Positions 1 to 4,976 of a stretch of DNA of 5,388 bases are shown one piece after another. Location: the NCBI GenBank assembly GCA_938036745.1, contig CALHWG010000086.1:1-5388 (forward strand), read 5' to 3'. The stretch's first letter is position 1, and the number at the start of each line of letters is the position of its first letter. The notes below the pieces were generated by a model. It was not told the origin of the DNA and ran no database searches. It was given only the letters and a program-made list of their open reading frames with translations. The stretch comes from an uncultured bacterium (lineage in GTDB: Bacteria > Patescibacteriota > Saccharimonadia > Saccharimonadales > Saccharimonadaceae). The translations under genes were made by a program, and so were the position numbers.

Positions 1-814
1 AGCTTTCTGGGTTTTCAGCCGCGGGAGCAGAGATAATTAACGGAGTTCGGGCTTCATCAATTAAGATAGAATCAACCTCATCGACGATCGCAAAGTTAAG
101 CTCACGCTGGCGCAAAAGTTCAACTTCGTTCACCATGTTGTCACGCAAATAATCGAAACCAAATTCATTATTTGTTCCATAGGTGATATCCGCAGCATAA
201 GCCTCTTTTCGAGTTGCTGGGCGAAGTTTTCGCATATTTTCGTCTTCGTGCTCTTCATTGTCATATTCTGGATCAAAAATAAAGCTTGCTTCATTGATAA
301 TTACACCAACAGAAAGGCCAAGAAAATCATATAGATTTCCCATCCAAGATGCATCGCGCTGAGCAAGATAGTCGTTCACAGTTACAACATGAACGCCTTT
401 TCCTTCCATCGCATTCAAAGAAACTGGCAAAGTTGCCACTAAAGTTTTACCTTCACCAGTTTTCATTTCTGCAACTTTTCCTTCATGCAAAACCATTCCA
501 CCAATCAACTGAACATCAAAGTGTCGCATTCCAAGCACACGAGTTGAAGCTTCACGCACAAGCGCAAAAACATCTGGCAAAATATCATCTAAATCTTTTT
601 TCGAAAGGCTTTTTTTGAGTTTTTTAAAAGCTTCTTTGAGCTTTTCATCACTCATTTTTTTGTATTTTTCGCTTAGATTATTAATTTCATCAACTTTTCG
701 TTGCAATCGGCGCAAAACTTTCTTTTGCGGGTCACCAAAAACAGTAGTTAAAAGTTTATCAACTTTGTTTTCTTCTACCATTACATTTTTTTTCTTCGCA
801 GTTTTTTTAGACAT
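1..814 (-). CDS. secA: Preprotein translocase ATPase SecA, N-terminal 271 residues (partial)
   Basis: SecA is the cytoplasmic motor ATPase that drives unfolded preproteins through the SecYEG channel. The frame runs from an ATG at 814 off the left edge, so only the first ~271 residues are present (full SecA is usually 800-900 or more). Visible hallmarks are the helix before the motor domain ending [13 protein letters not shown] (about 94-106), Walker A MKTGEGKT (117-124), [10 protein letters not shown] (145-154), [19 protein letters not shown] (209-227) and Walker B/DEAD-like [18 protein letters not shown] (245-262). Residues about 176-199 form an acidic insert ([18 protein letters not shown]) longer than the E. 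coli loop there. Start: a GGAGAGGGA Shine-Dalgarno lies just upstream of 814. An in-frame ATG at 826 has no Shine-Dalgarno but could be a leaderless start. hpf beside secA is a common bacterial neighbourhood, here split by two unknown genes. Identity is very secure. Confidence 0.98.
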   Translation of the reverse strand, partial: MSKKTAKKKNVMVEENKVDKLLTTVFGDPQKKVLRRLQRKVDEINNLSEKYKKMSDEKLKEAFKKLKKSLSKKDLDDILPDVFALVREASTRVLGMRHFDVQLIGGMVLHEGKVAEMKTGEGKTLVATLPVSLNAMEGKGVHVVTVNDYLAQRDASWMGNLYDFLGLSVGVIINEASFIFDPEYDNEEHEDENMRKLRPATRKEAYAADITYGTNNEFGFDYLRDNMVNEVELLRQRELNFAIVDEVDSILIDEARTPLIISAPAAENPES

Positions 815-833
815 TTCCCTCTCCATTAAAAAC

Positions 834-839
834 AGTATA
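834..839 (-). promoter_or_regulatory. Possible -10 box for secA
   Basis: TATACT reads on the minus strand 7 nt upstream of the alternative ATG at 826 and 19 nt upstream of the preferred ATG at 814. No convincing -35 lies 16-18 nt upstream; the best is a weak TGGTAA-like hexamer. TATAAG at 848-853 is another candidate. The preceding gene ends in a terminator at 875-898, so secA needs its own promoter somewhere in this ~60-base gap. Confidence 0.4.
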
Positions 840-874
840 AAATCTATCTTATATTTTACCATAATTTGAATATT

Positions 875-898
875 AAAAAAAGCCCCTTTCAGGACTTT
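875..898 (-). terminator. Rho-independent terminator of the 152-aa gene
   Basis: On the minus strand AAAGTCC (898-892) pairs with GGGCTTT (885-879) with one G-U pair, around a 6-nt loop, followed by a run of T (to 875). The hairpin begins inside the TAA stop codon (897-899) of the upstream gene, so coding and terminator overlap by about two bases. Confidence 0.8.
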
Positions 899-1355
899 AT
901 TTAAAAACTACATCGATCACGCCAGAAAACGTCTCAATTAGCTCTTTTCGCAAGCTTTCAGATTTTTCATTAAAAGCTTCGAGATCATTAAGAAGCTTTT
1001 CGTATTCCAAAACTTTCAAACTTAATTTTCGAACCCCGGAAAGAATTAGCTGAGTTTTCTCACTTGATTTCTCTGAAATTCTCGAAAGTGGAAAGAAAAC
1101 TCCTTCATCAATATGATGATCCAGCTCAAAAGGTTTAATCCAGCTTTCTTTATCTTGATCATTGGAAATATAAAGTTGTTTCGAAAGCTCATTGAATTCG
1201 ACAATTTTCAATTTGACGATTGGTGGTTCATTTTTGACTGTTTTAATCTCATAAATCTCCACTGTTGCCGTCCCATCGGCACTTTGCGAAATTGCAGTAA
1301 ATCGCCGACCATATTTTTTGAAAATTTCCTTAATAGTTGTCATTTCACCATTCAT
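897..1355 (-). CDS. Unknown 152-aa protein, second gene of an overlapping pair
   Basis: I do not recognise this protein. It starts [19 protein letters not shown] and has a beta-rich middle (about 29-63, alternating hydrophobics such as TVEIYEI and VKLKIVEF). An aromatic/acidic stretch follows ([17 protein letters not shown], about 76-92), then a long charged helix (about 109-145) with coiled-coil character. No signal peptide or membrane segment is seen, so it is probably cytoplasmic. The start at 1355 is chosen because GGAGG (1364-1368) sits 8 nt upstream; longer in-frame starts at 1370 and 1388 lack this spacing. Its first 11 bases overlap the 3' end of the 184-aa gene, whose TGA is at 1345-1347, which implies translational coupling and a joint role. 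A terminator follows at once. A reader of ligand or nucleic acid is possible, but nothing visible decides it. Confidence 0.8.
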   Translation of the reverse strand: MNGEMTTIKEIFKKYGRRFTAISQSADGTATVEIYEIKTVKNEPPIVKLKIVEFNELSKQLYISNDQDKESWIKPFELDHHIDEGVFFPLSRISEKSSEKTQLILSGVRKLSLKVLEYEKLLNDLEAFNEKSESLRKELIETFSGVIDVVFK

Positions 1356-1899
1356 ATCTATAGCCTCCATCTTTATTGATATGTGCACAAAAATACGGGA
1401 TAATTTCCTGAACTTGATATCCGAGATAGGTCAAATCTTCACTCACAACTTCTTCAACTTCACCACTCAAAAACTCATTCACAACGACTTCTGCGATATC
1501 TTGAATTTCGAAAAGTCGATCTGTCCAGTTACGAGAATCATACCAAACAAAATGTCGATAGTTTTGAAGACATTTTTTAATACTTAGCGTTTTAAGCATT
1601 TCCCGCCCAAAAATTTCAACCTTACGCGGCCGATATTCCAAACCTTGGTCTTCCTCAAAAAACCAATCTAAAACCGTAAAAACCGAATCACCTTTGAGAT
1701 CTTCAATTTCTTTCACAAATTGAACTCGAACGCCAATTTCTGGAATTATCTTCTTCCTATCTTTTCGAAAAAACACAATCCCATACGTTATAGAAGACTC
1801 ACTTTCCTGTTTACGATGAAGGCAAGCTAGTATTTCACTCGACTTGCGATGTAACATCTCACGTAAAAGTTCTTGCTGCCTATTTATGTGTTTATTCAT
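1345..1899 (-). CDS. Unknown 184-aa protein, first gene of an overlapping pair
   Basis: I do not recognise this protein. The N-terminus (about 1-35, MNKHINRQQELLREMLHRK onward) is a basic amphipathic helix. A mixed alpha/beta body follows: ITYGIVFFRKDRKKIIP (37-53), then an aromatic acidic segment FTVLDWFFEEDQGLEYRPR (74-92), then KVEIFGREMLKTLSIKKCLQ (93-112). Near 115 comes an aromatic stretch, RHFVWYDSRNWTDRLF (115-130). The end is acidic and valine-rich (about 133-157). No membrane segment is visible. The ATG at 1899 is chosen because GGGGGTGA (1905-1912) is a near-perfect anti-Shine-Dalgarno match at good spacing; a GTG at 1914 would sit inside that site. It ends in TGA, overlapping the 152-aa gene by 11 bases. 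It has its own promoter (1941-1968) and sits between hpf and secA. Confidence 0.85.
   Translation of the reverse strand: MNKHINRQQELLREMLHRKSSEILACLHRKQESESSITYGIVFFRKDRKKIIPEIGVRVQFVKEIEDLKGDSVFTVLDWFFEEDQGLEYRPRKVEIFGREMLKTLSIKKCLQNYRHFVWYDSRNWTDRLFEIQDIAEVVVNEFLSGEVEEVVSEDLTYLGYQVQEIIPYFCAHINKDGGYRYEW
1355..1368 (-). promoter_or_regulatory. Shine-Dalgarno of the 152-aa gene inside the upstream coding region
   Basis: GGAGG (1364-1368) lies inside the last codons of the 184-aa gene (coding Gly-Gly-Tyr) with an 8-nt spacer to the ATG at 1355. Ribosomes ending at the TGA (1345-1347) finish just past the new start, the usual geometry for termination-reinitiation coupling. This site decides the start call. 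Confidence 0.75.
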
Positions 1900-1940
1900 G
1901 TTTTTCACCCCCACAAAAATTTTAAAATAGCAATAACTTA

Positions 1941-1968
1941 ATTATATCATATTTTATTTAAAAAGCAA
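1941..1968 (-). promoter_or_regulatory. Sigma70-type promoter of the 184/152-aa gene pair
   Basis: The minus strand carries a perfect -10 TATAAT (1941-1946) with an extended TGn immediately upstream (TGATATAAT). The -35 is weak, TTGCTT (1963-1968), at a 16-nt spacer, as is usual when the extended -10 is present. The predicted transcript start near 1934 gives a leader of about 35 nt. The -35 overlaps the terminator stem and T-run of hpf. Confidence 0.8.
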
Positions 1969-1994
1969 AATCTCCACAAAATTGCAGAGATTTT
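1960..1994 (-). terminator. Rho-independent terminator of hpf
   Basis: AAAATCTCTGC (1994-1984) pairs with GTGGAGATTTT (1977-1967) around a 6-nt AATTTT loop; the inner part uses two G-U pairs. GC and a run of five T follow (1964-1960). It lies about 18 nt after the hpf stop codon. Confidence 0.8.
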
Positions 1995-2011
1995 AATATT
2001 CTTCGAAAATT

Positions 2012-2380
2012 TTAGCCTCGTTTTAGAGAACGCTTGAATTTTGCCATAATTCCAGCTTTACCAAGACGTGGATTTTTCTCAGTTTTGTAACGGCGAATTT
2101 GCCCGTCAAGCTTAGCTTCAACAATATCGATTGCCGCTAAAACATTTGAGCTTTGATCTTTTGCAACAAGAGTTTTATCTGGTACATTAATAACCGCCTC
2201 AACTTCATATTTGTTATCGTGAGTGCCATTGATTTGCGAAATCACCACGCGAGCTGAAGCTGATTTTTTAGCGTGTCGTGGTAAGTATTTGTCTAATTTA
2301 CCGATGTGTTTTTCTGCGTATTTTTTGGTCGTTTCGTCAATTTCGTATTTATTTCCTGTAATTTCAATCTGTGAGATCAT
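2012..2380 (-). CDS. hpf: Ribosome hibernation promoting factor, short form (HPF/RaiA family)
   Basis: This family binds the 30S subunit at the tRNA/mRNA channel and holds ribosomes inactive in starvation or stationary phase. The 122-residue protein shows the family order: N-terminal strand ISQIEITGNKYEI (2-14), helix TTKKYAEKHIGKLDKYLPR (17-35), a strand through VVISQING (45-52), strands YEVEAVINVPDKTLVA (58-73), then the helix NVLAAIDIVEAKLDGQIRRYK (79-99) and a basic tail (AKFKRSLKRG). It lacks the long-form C-terminal dimerisation domain, so it is the short HPF/YfiA type, which suggests either partner-dependent dimerisation or simple inactivation; which one cannot be told here. AAGGA lies 6 nt upstream of the ATG. 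It has its own strong promoter (2412-2440) and terminator (1960-1994). hpf near secA is a conserved neighbourhood. Confidence 0.93.
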   Translation of the reverse strand: MISQIEITGNKYEIDETTKKYAEKHIGKLDKYLPRHAKKSASARVVISQINGTHDNKYEVEAVINVPDKTLVAKDQSSNVLAAIDIVEAKLDGQIRRYKTEKNPRLGKAGIMAKFKRSLKRG

Positions 2381-2411
2381 ATATAATCCTTTTTTGTTAG
2401 TTTATAGCTCT

Positions 2412-2440
2412 ATATTAGCATAAACATTTTATTTTGTCAA
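2412..2440 (-). promoter_or_regulatory. Promoter of hpf
   Basis: Minus strand: perfect -35 TTGACA (2435-2440), a 17-nt spacer, and -10 TAATAT (2412-2417) preceded by TGC, an extended -10 arrangement. The predicted transcript start near 2405 gives a ~25-nt leader. The -35 lies one base beyond the T-run of the redoxin gene's terminator. Confidence 0.85.
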
Positions 2441-2441
2441 G

Positions 2442-2467
2442 AAAAAAGCCCGCATTTGCTGCGAGCT
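2442..2467 (-). terminator. Rho-independent terminator of the redoxin gene
   Basis: AGCTCGC (2467-2461) pairs with GCGGGCT (2453-2447) with one G-U pair, and an extra A-T pair leaves a 5-nt loop. A run of T follows (2447-2442). The stem starts inside the TAG stop codon (2466-2468) of the redoxin gene. Confidence 0.9.
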
Positions 2468-2693
2468 ATATTTTAATTGCCTTGATCTTATCTGGACGAT
2501 ATCCAGACCACATCCCGTCATCGGTCACGATAACTGGAGTAGCGCTAAAACCAAGTTCATTCTTGACATAGTCCAAAAGATCAGGTCTTTCGTCAAGATT
2601 GATTTCTTCGAAATCAATCCCAAACTCCTTAAAGCGTTTTTTGGTTTCTTTACACGGACGACAATCATTTTTCGTATAAATTACTATAGCCAT
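2466..2693 (-). CDS. nrdH: NrdH-like glutaredoxin/thioredoxin-fold redoxin
   Basis: NrdH redoxins pass electrons, usually from thioredoxin reductase, to ribonucleotide reductase. This 75-residue protein is a minimal thioredoxin fold. It opens with MAIVIYTKNDCRPCKETKK: active site CxxC is C11-R-P-C14. The cis-proline motif ATPV follows at 51-54 and the NrdH signature WSGYRPDKI at 62-70 (family form WSGFRPD). The CRPC dipeptide differs from the common CMQC/CVQC of NrdH and is nearer the CPYC of glutaredoxins, but the WSG(F/Y)RPD tail favours NrdH. The ATG at 2693 has AAGGTGAT just upstream, a strong Shine-Dalgarno. Upstream are an extended -10 promoter and two NrdR-type boxes, which independently support a role with ribonucleotide reductase. 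No nrdE/F, nrdA or nrdJ gene is in the window. A generic glutaredoxin-like protein is the alternative. Confidence 0.88.
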   Translation of the reverse strand: MAIVIYTKNDCRPCKETKKRFKEFGIDFEEINLDERPDLLDYVKNELGFSATPVIVTDDGMWSGYRPDKIKAIKI

Positions 2694-2727
2694 AGTATCA
2701 CCTTCTTTCTATTTTGGCTATATTTAC

Positions 2728-2756
2728 ATTATAACATAAGTAAATTAAAAAGCACT
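2728..2756 (-). promoter_or_regulatory. Promoter of the nrdH-like gene
   Basis: Minus strand -10 TATAAT (2728-2733) is preceded by TGT, an extended -10. The -35 region at a 17-nt spacer (2751-2756, AGTGCT) does not match consensus and is occupied by NrdR-type box 1. A bound repressor would cover it. The predicted transcript start near 2721 gives a leader of about 28 nt. Confidence 0.8.
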
Positions 2757-2767
2757 ACATTTAGTGT
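2752..2767. promoter_or_regulatory. NrdR box 1 (proximal)
   Basis: The 16-mer gcaCTACATTTAGTGt fits the NrdR consensus acaCwAtATaTwGtgt at every strongly conserved position (C, w, A, A, T, T, w, G). NrdR is the zinc-ribbon/ATP-cone repressor of ribonucleotide reductase genes. The box covers the -35 region of the redoxin promoter, which suits repression. It shares the 12-base core CTACATTTAGTG with box 2, 31 bp away. Confidence 0.8.
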
Positions 2768-2782
2768 TGTAAAATTTACAAA

Positions 2783-2798
2783 ACGCTACATTTAGTGC
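2783..2798. promoter_or_regulatory. NrdR box 2 (distal)
   Basis: The 16-mer acgCTACATTTAGTGc has the same 12-base core as box 1 (CTACATTTAGTG, 2786-2797). The 31-bp offset is about three helical turns, putting both boxes on one face of the DNA. Tandem boxes with about this spacing are characteristic of known NrdR operators. It lies 13 bases past the end of serS. Confidence 0.8.
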
Positions 2799-2810
2799 TT
2801 ATTTTATTTT

Positions 2811-4073
2811 TTAGATTCGTTCGCGATTATTCATATATGGTTGAAGGACTTTTGGCAAAACAAGATCTTCCCCATCTTGAAAATTCTCAATTGCCGCCAC
2901 CAAACAACGCGCAAGCGAAACAGCCGTGCCATTCAAAGTGTGAACAACTTGCAATTCACCATTTTCGCGACGCACGCGAATATTCAAATTTCGTGCTTGA
3001 TAGTCGGTACAGTTTGAACAGCTCGTAATTTCACGATAACTGCCATCCACCGGGCTCCAATACTCAATGTCATACTTCTTCGAAGCTGGCGCACCCAAAT
3101 CACCACTGGCAATATTGATCACACGGTAAGGAATACCAAGTTCTTGATAAATTTCTTCTTCAACTGCCAGAATCTTTTCGTGAATTTCAGCACTCTGTTC
3201 TGGCAAAGTGTAAGCATACATTTCAAGCTTATTGAATTGATGAACACGGAAAAGCCCACGCGTGTGCTTACCGTAAGTTCCCGCCTCTTTTCGATAGCAA
3301 GGAGAATATCCAGCGTAAAAAATTGGCAAATCTTTTTCGTTCAAAATTTCACCAGCATGAAAACCAGTTAATGACATTTCAGCAGTTGCAATTAAACTTA
3401 AATCTTCGCCCTCAATAAAATATTCATCACTCTGTTCGCTTGAACGAGGCGCGAATCCAGTTCCTGTGGCAACTTCACCGTTAACCATATGCGGAACAGT
3501 CATAAAATTAAAGCCTTTCGAAATCAATTTATTCAACGCAAACTGATAAATCGCATTCTCAAGAAGCGCCAAATCGCCTTTCAAGAAATAGAATTTAGTT
3601 CCAGCAACCTTCGAGCCACGCTCAAAATCAACCCAACCTTTTTTGTTTGCAAAATCTAAGTGGTCTTCAGCATCTTTACGGCTTTCGAAAAGTTCTTCAC
3701 CCCAAGTTTTCACCAAATCATCTTCACCTTCTTTACCAATCGGCACATCAGCTTGAAGAATATTTGGAATACCATTTAAAGCATTCGAAAGTTTTTCATC
3801 AAGTTCACGATAAGTTTTTTCAAGCTCAGCGAGTTCTTCTTTGATTTTCTTACCTTCTGCAATCTGTTCATCGCTCGGCTTTCCGCCAGCATTTTTCATT
3901 GAAGCAGCAATTTGGTTACGGCGAGTTCGAAGTTCGTCAATTTGAGCCGTAAGAGCTTTTCTTTCGTCGTCGAGCGAAATTACAGCTTGAACATCGGCAT
4001 TTTTATAACCTTTGTTCAACGCATCTTTTTGTACACGCTCGGCATTTTTACGAATAAATCTAATATCTAACAT
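2811..4073 (-). CDS. serS: Seryl-tRNA synthetase (class II)
   Basis: SerRS charges tRNA-Ser (and tRNA-Sec where present) with serine in the cytoplasm. At 420 residues it is the usual bacterial length. The N-terminal domain begins MLDIRFIRKNAERV; the antiparallel coiled-coil arm that grips the long variable arm of tRNA-Ser spans about 33-100. The class II core includes motif 1 around 168-200 (ending MTVPHMVNGE), the serine-binding TAE (230-232), motif 2 with YRKEAGTYGK (260-269) and FRVHQFNKLE (275-284), YREITSCSNCTDYQARN (346-362), and motif 3 NGTAVSLARCLVAAIEN (381-397; R389). All catalytic residues expected appear present. The start at 4073 has no Shine-Dalgarno; a TATAAT lies 6 nt upstream, implying a leaderless mRNA. 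It is divergent from the 218-aa gene and is followed by the redoxin gene. Confidence 0.98.
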   Translation of the reverse strand: MLDIRFIRKNAERVQKDALNKGYKNADVQAVISLDDERKALTAQIDELRTRRNQIAASMKNAGGKPSDEQIAEGKKIKEELAELEKTYRELDEKLSNALNGIPNILQADVPIGKEGEDDLVKTWGEELFESRKDAEDHLDFANKKGWVDFERGSKVAGTKFYFLKGDLALLENAIYQFALNKLISKGFNFMTVPHMVNGEVATGTGFAPRSSEQSDEYFIEGEDLSLIATAEMSLTGFHAGEILNEKDLPIFYAGYSPCYRKEAGTYGKHTRGLFRVHQFNKLEMYAYTLPEQSAEIHEKILAVEEEIYQELGIPYRVINIASGDLGAPASKKYDIEYWSPVDGSYREITSCSNCTDYQARNLNIRVRRENGELQVVHTLNGTAVSLARCLVAAIENFQDGEDLVLPKVLQPYMNNRERI

Positions 4074-4079
4074 AGAACA

Positions 4080-4085
4080 ATTATA
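4080..4085 (-). promoter_or_regulatory. -10 box of serS, placed for a leaderless transcript
   Basis: Minus strand TATAAT is followed by exactly six bases (TGTTCT) and then the serS ATG. Transcription normally starts about 7 nt after the -10, so the first transcribed base would be the A of AUG. No Shine-Dalgarno is possible in that space. The -35 at a 17-nt spacer (4103-4108, TTATTT) is weak. Confidence 0.75.
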
Positions 4086-4120
4086 CTACAGTTTTGGCGA
4101 AAAAATAACCCCTTTTTAAC

Positions 4121-4149
4121 TTGACTTTATTAATATAAAATTATATAAT
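4121..4149 (+). promoter_or_regulatory. Promoter of the 218-aa gene
   Basis: TTGACT (4121-4126), a 17-nt spacer, and TATAAT (4144-4149), an almost perfect sigma70 promoter. The predicted transcript start is near 4156, leaving a leader of about 47 nt. It is back-to-back with the serS promoter in a 129-base gap. The hexamers and spacer are the same as those of the next plus-strand gene. Confidence 0.88.
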
Positions 4150-4202
4150 ATGTAAGTATTAGTTCTTTAAAAACTTTGCAAAAAATCCAGGAGGAATTTT
4201 TT

Positions 4203-4859
4203 ATGGAAAAAGGTAAATTTGTAGAACCGTTACTTAGCAAGGCTAAACTAGAAAAACTACAAGAAGAATACTCAATAATCTTGTGTGAAATTATTGAGTA
4301 TATCACAAAAAACCTCAGCCAGTCGATCAAACGGCAGACTGTTCCGGAAACACTCTATAAATTTTGGAGGAAGTATTCCACAAAAATTAGTATTCCCAAA
4401 AAAGAAGCGATCAAAATGGGCTATGGAAATAATAAATTTATTGAGGTTCGAGGAATAGTCAATAGGAAGTTTCATATTTATGAAGAATATGAAACTGAAA
4501 AAGATAATGAAGAACAAATTGTCTTTTTGATAGAGCCAAAATTGATTTTGAAACCCGATGAACCAAAGGGCAATGCTACACGTTATTCTGAAACAATTTC
4601 GAAAGAAGTTAAGAAGTTTATAGAGAACCTTTCGAAAGATGAAATCGAAGAACTCAGTGAGCAAATTTATATCAACGAAAATGTTGAAATTCCAATAATT
4701 TTACCGGAACAAATCCATTTGCCCACTCTGTATAAATACCATAAGAGGCATAAGACCCTATTTAAAAATATCATAGGGTTCAGAAAGCCGCATCTTAACA
4801 GTGAGGCTCGAAAGAAAGGCTACAACTTATACGTCAAAGTGACCGGACTGGATTTCTAA
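4203..4859 (+). CDS. Unknown 218-aa protein with a probable internal repeat
   Basis: I do not recognise this protein. It is Lys/Glu-rich with no signal peptide or membrane segment. The N-terminus (about 13-45) is helical. Two segments resemble one another: TLYKFWRKYSTK (50-61) leading to MGYGNNKFIEVRGI (72-85), and TLYKYHKRHKTLF (175-187) leading to KKGYNLYVKVTGL (204-216). This points to a duplicated module of about 40-75 residues around a charged linker (about 92-140). The C-terminal copy, from LSKDEIEEL (143), also resembles the neighbouring 124-aa protein. The ATG at 4203 has AGGAGG (4189-4194) at an 8-nt spacer; a TTG at 4176 does not. A strong promoter and a terminator make it a single-gene unit. 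Function is unknown; a basic nucleic-acid-binding module is only a guess. Confidence 0.85.
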   Translation: MEKGKFVEPLLSKAKLEKLQEEYSIILCEIIEYITKNLSQSIKRQTVPETLYKFWRKYSTKISIPKKEAIKMGYGNNKFIEVRGIVNRKFHIYEEYETEKDNEEQIVFLIEPKLILKPDEPKGNATRYSETISKEVKKFIENLSKDEIEELSEQIYINENVEIPIILPEQIHLPTLYKYHKRHKTLFKNIIGFRKPHLNSEARKKGYNLYVKVTGLDF

Positions 4860-4864
4860 TTCTC

Positions 4865-4893
4865 AAGCTCCAATTTAAAATTTGGGGCTTTTT
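4865..4893 (+). terminator. Rho-independent terminator of the 218-aa gene
   Basis: AAGCTCCAA (4865-4873) pairs with TTGGGGCTT (4882-4890) with one G-U pair, around an 8-nt AT-only loop, followed by T to 4893. It begins 5 nt after the stop codon. Confidence 0.9.
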
Positions 4894-4895
4894 AA

Positions 4896-4924
4896 TTGAC
4901 TTTCATTTTTAAAAGTGTTATAAT
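4896..4924 (+). promoter_or_regulatory. Promoter of the 124-aa gene
   Basis: TTGACT (4896-4901), a 17-nt spacer, TATAAT (4919-4924), with TGT immediately before the -10 (extended -10). This is the strongest-looking promoter in the window. The predicted start is near 4931, giving a ~46-nt leader. It begins two bases after the preceding terminator's T-run. Confidence 0.9.
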
Positions 4925-4940
4925 CTATATTATAAAACTT

Positions 4941-4968
4941 TCCCTTTCAGGGACGAACCTTAAGGAGG
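4941..4968 (+). promoter_or_regulatory. Structured leader and Shine-Dalgarno of the 124-aa gene
   Basis: The leader holds a small hairpin, TCCCT-TTC-AGGGA (4941-4953), then the palindrome CCTTAAGG (4958-4965) that overlaps the full-length Shine-Dalgarno TAAGGAGG (4961-4968). The Shine-Dalgarno is 8 nt from the ATG at 4977. The hairpin could stabilise the 5' end or tune translation; no riboswitch class is recognised. Confidence 0.55.
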
Positions 4969-4976
4969 AACCGCCT

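Larger units (their letters stand above)
2747..2799 (-). terminator. Possible serS terminator formed from the NrdR box region
   Basis: On the minus strand AGCACTA (2799-2793) can pair with TAGTGCT (2757-2751), followed by more T (to 2747). Inside lies a second inverted repeat, TTGTAAA-T-TTTACAA (2767-2781), between the two NrdR boxes. A smaller alternative is CACTA-AATG-TAGTG (2766-2753) plus the T-run. The stems are AT-rich and weaker than the other terminators here, so termination is plausible but may be leaky. Confidence 0.45.

Noticed and set aside
349..869. Plus-strand open frames opposite secA (349-618 and 615-869)
   Set aside because: They are antisense to a clearly coding SecA region and have no family resemblance or Shine-Dalgarno.
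1345..1347. UGA recoded as glycine, as in some CPR lineages
   Set aside because: No in-frame TGA interrupts any long gene here, and the TGA at this site ends a gene at a normal overlap with the next start.
1356..1388. Longer starts of the 152-aa gene at 1370 and 1388
   Set aside because: The GGAGG site sits between 1364 and 1368 and has ideal spacing only to the ATG at 1355.
4074..4202. Searched the largest intergenic gap for a tRNA, small RNA or riboswitch
   Set aside because: It is filled by the two divergent promoters and a 47-nt leader; no cloverleaf or known aptamer pattern is visible.
4272..4664. Minus-strand 130-aa hydrophobic frame
   Set aside because: It lies wholly inside the 218-aa gene, which has a promoter, Shine-Dalgarno and terminator. 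Phe/Ile richness is what the complement of Lys/Glu/Asn codons gives.
884..4951. Shared 10-mer CCCTTTCAGG at 884-893 and 4942-4951
   Set aside because: Both are parts of small hairpins with similar loops but lie in different contexts (terminator complement versus 5' leader). Two copies are weak evidence of a common element.
4896..4976. N-terminal extension of the 124-aa gene from 4896, which resembles a hydrophobic leader peptide
   Set aside because: It would start at the TTG of the -35 box, upstream of the predicted transcript start, while TAAGGAGG points to the ATG at 4977.
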